Below are positions 7,225 through 14,193 of a stretch of DNA of 33,019 bases, piece after piece; the first letter of the stretch is position 1; the number at the start of each line of letters is the position of its first letter. The notes beneath the pieces were generated by a model that saw only the letters and a program-made list of their open reading frames with translations, was not told the origin of the DNA and made no database searches. The position numbers and the translations under genes were made by a program. This stretch comes from an uncultured Clostridia bacterium. GTDB taxonomy: Bacteria; Bacillota; Clostridia; Saccharofermentanales; DTU023. The DNA is taken from the NCBI GenBank assembly GCA_937922005.1, contig CAKZWV010000066.1:1-33019 (forward strand). The letters run 5' to 3'.

Positions 7225-8328
7225 TCATCCTTTCATTTTGCATCTCAGATTCCAAAAGATTTGGAATAGATCCTCAACGTTTAAAGCTTCTGCCCGTGAC
7301 TCTGTCAGGGGCCTGATTTCTAGGGAGATCTCACTCATCCTCTCCGGGTCCAAACAATTTCTCACTTTCTTACGTCGCTGGCCAAAAACCTCCTGTAAAA
7401 ATCTATAAAAAGCTTGTCTTTCAGCAAGATTGAGTCTTAATATCTCAAGCTTTTTTCTATAAGCTGAATCCTCTGGGTCGAGGGGATCCAGAGCCACCAG
7501 GGTTGACTGAACTTTAGGGGGTGGGTCAAAGGCCCCTGGCCCTACATTCCTCAGCTTTCTTTTAGCAAATAATCCTGCCGACAAAGCGCTCAATGGCCCA
7601 TATTCTTTGGAACCAGGTCCTGCTAAGAGCCGGTCCGCCGCCTCCTTTTGCATTAAGAGTCCCATCGGGGCTCGAGGCAAAAAAAGGAAGGCCCTCTCCC
7701 ATACTTCCTTGGTAATTTGGTAGGGAATATTTGAAAAAAAGCCTAAGCCCTTGCCTTCTGGACATCCCTGCTTCTCACAAAAGCTTTCCCAAGGAAAAGT
7801 CAAGGCGTCCGCTTCTAGGAGGGTTAGTTGATCCTTTTTCCAGGACCAGCCTTCATTATGGTTGGCGCAGTCTGTGTGGTTGGTATAGGCGGTATGGTTG
7901 ACCTGGTCAGTAGGGCTGATCTGGCTGGTCTCGAGCTCTTCCAAAGAAAAGCGTTCTTGGAGGACTTGGCAGGCCTCCGGATCTACTTCAATGAGGGTAC
8001 AAGCCGGGCCCACTTGAACCAGATATTGAGTCAAGGCTCCCCAGCCAGGGCCCAATTCCACCAGAGCCCGAAGGTCATAGCGGCTGGCAAAAGTCTGAGC
8101 TAGCCGATAGGTTTCTTGTAAAACTTCTCGGTCAACCAGGAAGTGTTGCCCCAGGCTCTTCTTGGCTCGCAGCTCCGTCCTCCTGCGGATCTCCCTTACC
8201 TTGGTCCTTTCTGAACGAGGGTTGGTATGTACTGACACGGCATCGTCTTGGGAGAATGCCCACAAGCTGCCAGGCGAGGCCCCTTCTGATGGCTGTTCAG
8301 CCTTTTCTTGTTCGCCTAGTTGATGCAA
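7225..8328 (-). CDS. ksgA: 16S rRNA (adenine1518-N6/adenine1519-N6)-dimethyltransferase KsgA
   Basis: KsgA dimethylates two adjacent adenosines in helix 45 of 16S rRNA, a late step in 30S assembly. Motifs are KSLGQHFLVD (residues about 57-66), the S-adenosylmethionine loop LVELGPGWGALT (about 89-100), LIEVD (acidic residue contacting the ribose) and the catalytic SNIPYQIT (about 199-206), matching NLPY of the family. The usual length is 260-300 aa; this reading frame is 367. The excess lies in about 50 polar N-terminal residues before the GQHFL motif and an Asn/His/Thr-rich insert near residues 136-165. The TTG start at 8328 overlaps the upstream stop by a few bases. A GTG at 8238 is an alternative that removes 30 residues. 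The ZapA-like gene follows at once. Confidence 0.93.
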   Translation of the reverse strand: MHQLGEQEKAEQPSEGASPGSLWAFSQDDAVSVHTNPRSERTKVREIRRRTELRAKKSLGQHFLVDREVLQETYRLAQTFASRYDLRALVELGPGWGALTQYLVQVGPACTLIEVDPEACQVLQERFSLEELETSQISPTDQVNHTAYTNHTDCANHNEGWSWKKDQLTLLEADALTFPWESFCEKQGCPEGKGLGFFSNIPYQITKEVWERAFLFLPRAPMGLLMQKEAADRLLAGPGSKEYGPLSALSAGLFAKRKLRNVGPGAFDPPPKVQSTLVALDPLDPEDSAYRKKLEILRLNLAERQAFYRFLQEVFGQRRKKVRNCLDPERMSEISLEIRPLTESRAEALNVEDLFQIFWNLRCKMKG

Positions 8329-9596
8329 TAGACGGTACCTGCAGGGTTGGAGACAAAGCCAATCCCATTCATGGCTTCTCCGCCGTCATAGCAGACATCC
8401 ACTAGGCCAGGGATTTGGCCACCTGTGCGGTCTGCCACAACACAGAAGCCGTAATTTTCTACAAATAATACAGATCCGATCGTAAAATCATTGGACGCAC
8501 ACAGACCCCTTTGGGCGATTACGCCACTTGCTGTCGCATTGACCTTAGGGACAGAATCCCCAGCGGCAATGGAACAAGCTAGGCCATCGTAACAAGTCGT
8601 GTAGCGGCTCTCCACCGTAAGATAGGGAATGCTGGTTCCATTTACAGTAATGGAGGCTCCATCCCCGTTATCGGCAAAAGAACTATAGTTCAGATGCCCA
8701 GCCGTAGGCGTAAAAAGCCCGGCTTGGATGAGGGCGTTGAGGTTATGTTCCACTGAAGCGGCTGTTCCATCCGGTTCACAGAGGTTCAAGCTGGCCGCTA
8801 GGCCTGCTACCTCAGGGGCTGCAGGGGCTGCGACAGGCTCTTCCACCACTGCCGGTTCCTCGACCACAGGTTCTGGCTGAGGGGCTGGTTCCAGTTCGGG
8901 GGCAGGGACGTCTGCTACGGGGGGCTCTACTGGGGCTTCCGCCTCAGGATTCGCTGCTCCCACAGCTAAGGGGGCAGCTTCTTCTCCCAAGTCTAAGGCA
9001 GGTGCCTCTGGTGTTTCAGCGGAGGCACCTCTTTCCTTTACTTGGTCGGGAGCTTCCTCAACAGCCCAGGGAGAAGGAGTTTTGCACGTCTCTTTCTTTG
9101 CTGGGGCGGGGGAAGGTGCTTTTTGGGACTTCTTCTTTTGCTGGTCTTTGGGACTAGCCTGAGCCTTTGCTGTATTGTCCTCTTTAGCTAAGTTGGCCTC
9201 TAAAGGCACATCTTTTGCCTGAGGCTCGTCTAAGTTGGCCAGAGAGCGAACTCCTCGGTCCTCTTGCGTGAGCGCAGCACGGCCAGCCGACTGTTGACCA
9301 TCAGCTTGGACTTCTTCTCCCTGGGTATCCATGTCCGAATCCACAAAAAGGTCTGCGCTCTTAGCAACTTGCTGGGCAAGGGCGGGACCATTATCAGCCA
9401 GTTTCCTGAGATGCTCGGCTTCTAATGGCAAGGCCTTCATGACTGTCTTACGGTGATCATCCCTCTCCTTCGAAGGCCCATAGACCGTCAAGACGCCCAA
9501 AGTCGCACATAGAACACAGACTCCAGTGGTGTATGTTACGATTCGGTCAAAACGGGAAATAGAAAATCTAGGGTATTCTTGCATAAAAGTGTTCAT
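8316..9596 (-). CDS. Membrane-anchored cell-wall protein with C-terminal 3D domain
   Basis: The 426-aa protein has one N-terminal transmembrane segment (about residues 20-41). A long Ala/Pro/Glu/Lys-rich linker (about 60-265, with PEPVVEEP-type repeats) probably spans the wall. A compact C-terminal module follows. Its last 70 residues match the 3D (double-psi barrel) domain of peptidoglycan-active proteins: SGVIAQRGLC at about 357, then ADRTGGQIPG (Asp389) and LVDVCYDGGEAM (Asp400), with the expected conserved Asp pattern. Seven cysteines between residue 273 and the C-terminus are unusual for an exported Gram-positive domain. The likely role is peptidoglycan cleavage or remodelling; the exact activity is not proven. 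The ATG at 9596 abuts an AAGGA; ATG 9584 is an alternative. A promoter and foldable leader lie upstream. Confidence 0.75.
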   Translation of the reverse strand: MNTFMQEYPRFSISRFDRIVTYTTGVCVLCATLGVLTVYGPSKERDDHRKTVMKALPLEAEHLRKLADNGPALAQQVAKSADLFVDSDMDTQGEEVQADGQQSAGRAALTQEDRGVRSLANLDEPQAKDVPLEANLAKEDNTAKAQASPKDQQKKKSQKAPSPAPAKKETCKTPSPWAVEEAPDQVKERGASAETPEAPALDLGEEAAPLAVGAANPEAEAPVEPPVADVPAPELEPAPQPEPVVEEPAVVEEPVAAPAAPEVAGLAASLNLCEPDGTAASVEHNLNALIQAGLFTPTAGHLNYSSFADNGDGASITVNGTSIPYLTVESRYTTCYDGLACSIAAGDSVPKVNATASGVIAQRGLCASNDFTIGSVLFVENYGFCVVADRTGGQIPGLVDVCYDGGEAMNGIGFVSNPAGTVYCIN

Positions 9597-9777
9597 TCCT
9601 TACTGGTAAGCCGGAGGGCTCGTCCTTGTAGTGTAACGGCAAGGTCCAAACGGTTCGGCCCTAAGCCAGGGAATACATAAAAAAACCAGAGTCCAATCAA
9701 GTCTGTCGCTTGACCTCCTTCCCTGTCCTGGTGGACACAAAAATAAGCCAAGTCCCTGATTTCATTGAATCTCTGGT
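9597..9777 (-). ncRNA. Candidate structured 5' leader of the 3D-domain gene
   Basis: Transcription from the promoter at 9782-9810 would give a leader of about 180 nt. Its first bases, ACCAGAG (9777-9771 on the minus strand), are complementary over 7 bp to CTCTGGT (9691-9685). That second element is immediately followed by a run of seven T (9685-9679). Small hairpins can form between them (TGTCC-ACCA-GGACA; TCAAG-7-CTTGA) and after them (CCTTG...CAAGG). This layout is compatible with a riboswitch or attenuator. c-di-AMP riboswitches often precede wall-hydrolase genes, but I could not match the conserved ydaO core. The class is therefore left open. Confidence 0.35.
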
Positions 9778-9781
9778 ATAT

Positions 9782-9810
9782 ATTTTAAGTCTTTTGCAGG
9801 TTGGTGTCAA
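9782..9810 (-). promoter_or_regulatory. Strong sigma-70-type promoter of the 3D gene block
   Basis: On the minus strand, consensus TTGACA (9805-9810) is followed after exactly 17 bp by TAAAAT (9782-9787). The likely start is at 9774-9777. It would serve the 3D-domain gene and, through tight spacing, ksgA and the ZapA-like gene. Confidence 0.75.
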
Positions 9811-9960
9811 GATAATACAGGATGGCAACACGCATATTACGCCCCGACAAGCCGTCAACACCACCAACTTGAGGAATGGAAGACCCCTATTTTTAGTACC
9901 CTATCACGTAGAACGCTATCATCTAGGTCGCTATGGTCAGCCTTCCTACCGTCTACTCCC

Positions 9961-12900
9961 CTATTTCAGCAAATACTCCAAAGCTGAACTAAAGAGGCAG
10001 GGACTCGGGTCGACTTTCCGGTTCCGGTAGTTGCCTTTAGCGAGCCGCTCCGAGTGTCCCATTTTCCCTAAAATGCGCCCATTGGGACTCACCAGTCCTT
10101 CTATAGCTAGCATCGACCCATTAGGATTAAAGACCGGCTCTTGCGCCCCATAGGCTCCGGCAGCAGGGTCTGGAGCATAGGTAAAGGCGATCTGATGCTT
10201 GCGCAGGAGTATTTGTAGGATTTCATCGGAAGCCACGAGACGCCCTTCTCCGTGAGAAATGGGAACCTGGGTCAATTCCCCTGGAGTAAAGGAGGCAAGC
10301 CAGGGGGAATCGGGAGCCCAAGCCTGGGTTGTGACGATTCGAGATATGTGTCTCCGGTCGACATTGGCCACAAGATCGGCATCCTTGGGAGTCAAGTCCG
10401 TGATCCGCCCATAGGGCAGGAGGCCTAATTTGATCATGGCTTGGAAACCGTTGCAAATGCCGAGCATGAGGGTGTCCTCCCTGTCCAGGAAGGCTGTCAA
10501 GGCCTCAGCAATCTGGGGCTCTCTGAAGACCGAGACAATGTACTTGGCCGAGCCAGAGGGCTCATCCCCTAAGGAAAAGCCACCGGGAAGGGCAATGATA
10601 TTGGACTCTTGAATGGCCTCTATCAGGGCCTTGCGGCTTTCATCCAAGATTTCCGGGGTCAAATTCCTAAAGAGCAGGGTACGAACCTCAGCCTGGTCGC
10701 CGCCCTTGGCCCGGAGGAAGGCCCCACCTAGGTCATCCTCGCAGTTACTGCCAGGGAAGAAAGGAACAAGGATCTTGACCTTTTTGGAGGATTTGCTCAG
10801 GATCCCAGCCTGGTAACTGGGGACCCGATTGATGACATGGGCCATCTGGGTAGCATCTAAGTCTTCACCCTTGGTCTCTGACTCGTTTTCGGACTCGGTC
10901 CCTGACTTGGTTCCGGAAGCTGCTTTTTCTTTCAAGTCTTTCAGGGCCTGATCGTATAGATCCAGGGTCTCTTCCTGGAGACCTTGGCGGCTGGGACTTT
11001 GAGCAGGATCAAAGCTAGAAGGATAGACCGTCTGCAGGGGGCTGAGCCAGGCCTCAAGAAGTTCTTGCCGGGGTAGGCTTAGGCTACCAAAATGGAAATC
11101 TCCAGTGTTGCTGTGCCCCAAGTAGGTGACCTCAAGGCCAGCCTTTTGGAAGGCCTCCAAGGGCTCATGGAAGGCTTCACAAATGGCCTTGGGGCAAGAA
11201 ACACCGCTGTTTGCCTCTAGGACCGCCTCCTGATCTTCCTGGTCCCCTTCTTGATTCACTAAAGAGTCGGGCAGGGCATAGGAAAGAATGAGGGCACCAT
11301 GGCGGGGTTGGAGCCAGAAATCAGTCGGAATGGCCTCTTTATCCTTGGGATCCAGGGCTTGGCAGGGAGCATGGAAGGTAAAGCCTTGATTACTAGAGAA
11401 AGCTGCCTGAATGATGGGCAGGGCCAGACCACTTCGGCCTCCGGCCACTGCCGACCTGGGCGGGAAGGCTTCGATGACCTTCCGATAGGCAGCAACCTGG
11501 TCGGGGAAGGCCGCTAGCTCTTCTTCAGCAGGCAAGAAGGAAGGGTGTTTTCTTGGATCGAAGAAGCGGACCATAAAATAGGCGGCAGGGCTGGCCTGGG
11601 GATCGGCTGCAGGAATGACCTTGGAGGTCTCTGCGAGGTTAATGGCAAAAGACACTAGGGTCGGGGGAACCTTCAACTCCTCGAAATTCCCTGACATACT
11701 ATCCTTCCCGCCGATGGGTAAGGTCTTCGAGGCCAAAGCGGCCCGGTTAGCCCCTAAAATAGCCGAAAGGACCCGGGCAAAAGCTTCTGGGGAAGTCATC
11801 CGCTCAAAATACTCCTGGTAGCTGAGTTTGGCCTGTTTGATATCCACATTGAGGGCAACCAGCTTTATTAGGGACTCTAAGACGGCATAGAAGCCTCCGT
11901 GGAAGGGAGAAATTGTCATGAGCCTTGGTAGGTAACCGAAGGTCATGGCTGTAGAAGCATTAGCATAGGGCTTGAGCTGACTGACCATTCCTTGGCTGGG
12001 AGCTAGGCCTAAGAGTCCATCCTCTCCACTAAAGACGGAGGCGGCCCCAACCGTAGAGTCGAAGATTCGACTTAGTCCGTCCTGGCTGACCTCCTCCAGG
12101 CTCAAAAGCTTCTCTAAAAGGGCTTTGGCAAAGGGATGAGAAGTCTCCGGCAAGGCCTTCTTAGGGAGCTCCTCCACAGGAAGGGCAAAAGAACTCTTTG
12201 GACCCTCTTTGAAATAGGCTGCTAAGCTAGGAAGGTCAAGGTCATTGGGCTGGAAAGTGGCCTGTTGCTGGGCACCGTTGCTATTGATGAAGGAGCGCTT
12301 GAGGACACAAATGGGTTCATCGTCATAGAATATTTGTAAATAGCCGGAATCCGTTACCTCGGCCACCTGGTAGGCCTCGACGTTTTCTTCTAAGGCTGCT
12401 TGGATCAGGACGGGGGCATCCTCTTTAGCGCAGACGATGGCCATTCGCTCCTGAGACTCGGAGATCGCAATCTCCTCAGGCTTCAGACCCTGGTATTTGA
12501 GGCGGACCTTCTCAAGGTGGATATCTAGGCTATCTGCCAGCTCGCCAATGGCCACGGAGACACCACCTGCCCCAAAGTCATTGGCCCGCTTGACCAAGGG
12601 GGCAAAATCAGGGCGAGAAAAGAGCTTTTGCAACTTTCGTTCCGTGACAGGATTTCCCTTTTGGACCTCAGCTCCGCTCGTTTCAAGGGAAGATTTCGTC
12701 TGAACCTTTGAAGAGCCGGTTGCTCCTCCGATCCCATCTCGACCTGTCCTTCCTCCGATTAAAAGGACCACATCTCCCTTTTCTGGGGTCTTCCGGCAGA
12801 CATTTGAGGCTGGAGTCATGGCTACCACGGCCCCCAGTTCCATCCGTTTGGCTTCAAATCCCGGATGATAGAACTCCCGGACCTGGCCCGTAGGTAGGCC

Positions 12901-14178
12901 AATCTGGTTTCCATAAGAACTATAACCTTCCGCTGCTCTTTGGCAAATACTCCTCTGCGGCAATTTATGGGCCCTGGTTTCTTCTAAGGGGGTAAGGGGG
13001 TTGCTGGCCCCGGTAATTCTCATAGCCTGGTGGACGTAGGATCTGCCAGACAAGGGATCTCGGATGGCTCCACCAATACAGGTGGCCGCCCCTCCAAAGG
13101 GCTCGATTTCCGTGGGATGGTTGTGGGTCTCGTTTTTGAAGTAGATGATGAGGTCGTCTCCTTCTACCTTGCGGCGGAAGGTGGCCGCATTGATTTCCTC
13201 CGACAAGTCCAGATCATCTGAACAAGGGTCCTTTTTGAGGGCTTTGACTGGGTAGGTGGCCGCCTTCATCAAGGTTAATTCCTTCCCTGCTTTTCCCACT
13301 TGGGCGACCTTGTCTAACTCTTCTTTCATGAGCTGATAGGCCAGCTTTTCCCCCTCGGTTTCCTGCCCAGCCTCCACCTTGCCTGCAAAGCTTGGCTCCA
13401 AACTAAGAGCCGTGTGAAAGGTTGTATGGCGGCAGTGGTCGGACCAGTAGGTATCTAAGATCCGAATTTCTGCTACCCTGGGCTCTCTCTTTTCCCCTTT
13501 AAAATATTCCTGAATTAAAAGAAGGTCTTCGATGGAAGCGCTGAGGCCCATGGTCTTTTGAAAATCTTTCAGGCCGTTCCGAGTCAAGCTTGTGAAGCCT
13601 TCGACTTCCGCTGAAGTGCGAACAGTTGGGCCAGGCTCTTGAGGGACACCAAGGTCATCCAGGGAAATCAGATGATTTTCTAGGGGGTTGACCAGGTAGG
13701 CTTGCAGTTTTTCCAGATCTTGATCCTGTATTTCGCCCAGCAAGACATAGACCTTGGCTGTGTGGCAAGGGAAAGTTTTACCCAAGACAAGTTCCGCACA
13801 CTGGCTGGCCGCATCGGCCTTTTGGTCATATTGGCCGGGTAGGGGGGCCATGGTAAAGAAATGGAGGGGTAGGTCGGTTTGACTAGCCTCTTCCCCCTTG
13901 GCCTCGTGGACCTTAGCCTCCTGGTAAAAGCGAGGCAGGGCTTTTTTGACCTCTTGCCAGGTCCAAAAAACCTCATCCACCTGGGCCTCAGCCAAGGACT
14001 TCCTGGTCAATTCCTGGGCCTCCTCCCGGGTCATGCCCGGAAAGACAAAAACGTCCAGGCTGGTGATATAGGCTAGGTTGCGAACTTTCAGGAGCTTTTG
14101 GGCAAGATCCTGGAGTCCGGCCTCCCCGTGTCCATACTTATCACTAGCATGTAAAAAAATCATTTGCGCTGCTTCCAT
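9961..14178 (-). CDS. purL: Phosphoribosylformylglycinamidine synthase (single-chain PurL with glutaminase domain)
   Basis: This enzyme of de novo purine synthesis converts FGAR, glutamine and ATP to FGAM. The 1405-aa chain combines the synthetase core with a C-terminal PurQ-type class-I glutaminase. In the core, FKNETHNHPTEIEPFGGAAT is the signature, with GGRTGRDGIGGATGSS nearby and GANDFGAGG-type loops in the first half. The second half carries a pseudo-duplicated synthetase lobe. In the glutaminase, VPFFPGSNCEDD is followed by GICNGFQAM with nucleophile Cys1242 and PISHGEGR with His1309 and Glu1311. All catalytic residues are intact. A Ser/Glu/Lys/Thr-rich linker (SGTKSGTESENESETKGE) separates the lobes. 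ATG 14178 has a GAAAGGACC ribosome site and lies 15 nt after the htpG stop, so the two are probably co-transcribed. Confidence 0.97.
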   Translation of the reverse strand: MEAAQMIFLHASDKYGHGEAGLQDLAQKLLKVRNLAYITSLDVFVFPGMTREEAQELTRKSLAEAQVDEVFWTWQEVKKALPRFYQEAKVHEAKGEEASQTDLPLHFFTMAPLPGQYDQKADAASQCAELVLGKTFPCHTAKVYVLLGEIQDQDLEKLQAYLVNPLENHLISLDDLGVPQEPGPTVRTSAEVEGFTSLTRNGLKDFQKTMGLSASIEDLLLIQEYFKGEKREPRVAEIRILDTYWSDHCRHTTFHTALSLEPSFAGKVEAGQETEGEKLAYQLMKEELDKVAQVGKAGKELTLMKAATYPVKALKKDPCSDDLDLSEEINAATFRRKVEGDDLIIYFKNETHNHPTEIEPFGGAATCIGGAIRDPLSGRSYVHQAMRITGASNPLTPLEETRAHKLPQRSICQRAAEGYSSYGNQIGLPTGQVREFYHPGFEAKRMELGAVVAMTPASNVCRKTPEKGDVVLLIGGRTGRDGIGGATGSSKVQTKSSLETSGAEVQKGNPVTERKLQKLFSRPDFAPLVKRANDFGAGGVSVAIGELADSLDIHLEKVRLKYQGLKPEEIAISESQERMAIVCAKEDAPVLIQAALEENVEAYQVAEVTDSGYLQIFYDDEPICVLKRSFINSNGAQQQATFQPNDLDLPSLAAYFKEGPKSSFALPVEELPKKALPETSHPFAKALLEKLLSLEEVSQDGLSRIFDSTVGAASVFSGEDGLLGLAPSQGMVSQLKPYANASTAMTFGYLPRLMTISPFHGGFYAVLESLIKLVALNVDIKQAKLSYQEYFERMTSPEAFARVLSAILGANRAALASKTLPIGGKDSMSGNFEELKVPPTLVSFAINLAETSKVIPAADPQASPAAYFMVRFFDPRKHPSFLPAEEELAAFPDQVAAYRKVIEAFPPRSAVAGGRSGLALPIIQAAFSSNQGFTFHAPCQALDPKDKEAIPTDFWLQPRHGALILSYALPDSLVNQEGDQEDQEAVLEANSGVSCPKAICEAFHEPLEAFQKAGLEVTYLGHSNTGDFHFGSLSLPRQELLEAWLSPLQTVYPSSFDPAQSPSRQGLQEETLDLYDQALKDLKEKAASGTKSGTESENESETKGEDLDATQMAHVINRVPSYQAGILSKSSKKVKILVPFFPGSNCEDDLGGAFLRAKGGDQAEVRTLLFRNLTPEILDESRKALIEAIQESNIIALPGGFSLGDEPSGSAKYIVSVFREPQIAEALTAFLDREDTLMLGICNGFQAMIKLGLLPYGRITDLTPKDADLVANVDRRHISRIVTTQAWAPDSPWLASFTPGELTQVPISHGEGRLVASDEILQILLRKHQIAFTYAPDPAAGAYGAQEPVFNPNGSMLAIEGLVSPNGRILGKMGHSERLAKGNYRNRKVDPSPCLFSSALEYLLK

Positions 14179-14193
14179 GAATGGGTCCTTTCT

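Larger units (their letters stand above)
9597..9960. other. 364-bp intergenic region downstream of purL
   Basis: The 9782-9810 promoter and the leader to 9597 occupy the part nearest the 3D gene. The part next to purL (9811-9960) holds no intrinsic terminator that I can see, so some read-through from purL is possible. A plus-strand frame runs through the region from a TTG at 9710 but has no coding character. No tRNA is present. Confidence 0.6.

Noticed and set aside
9597..9780. ydaO-type c-di-AMP riboswitch
   Set aside because: Context and size fit, and a GCCGAACCG segment resembles part of the motif. The conserved CAGCUAAC core and paired arms were not found, so I kept only a generic structured-leader call.
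9710..10030. Plus-strand frame of 106 aa between the 3D gene and purL
   Set aside because: It starts with TTG without a ribosome site, overlaps the purL 3' end antisense, and runs across a consensus minus-strand promoter. The composition shows no domain.
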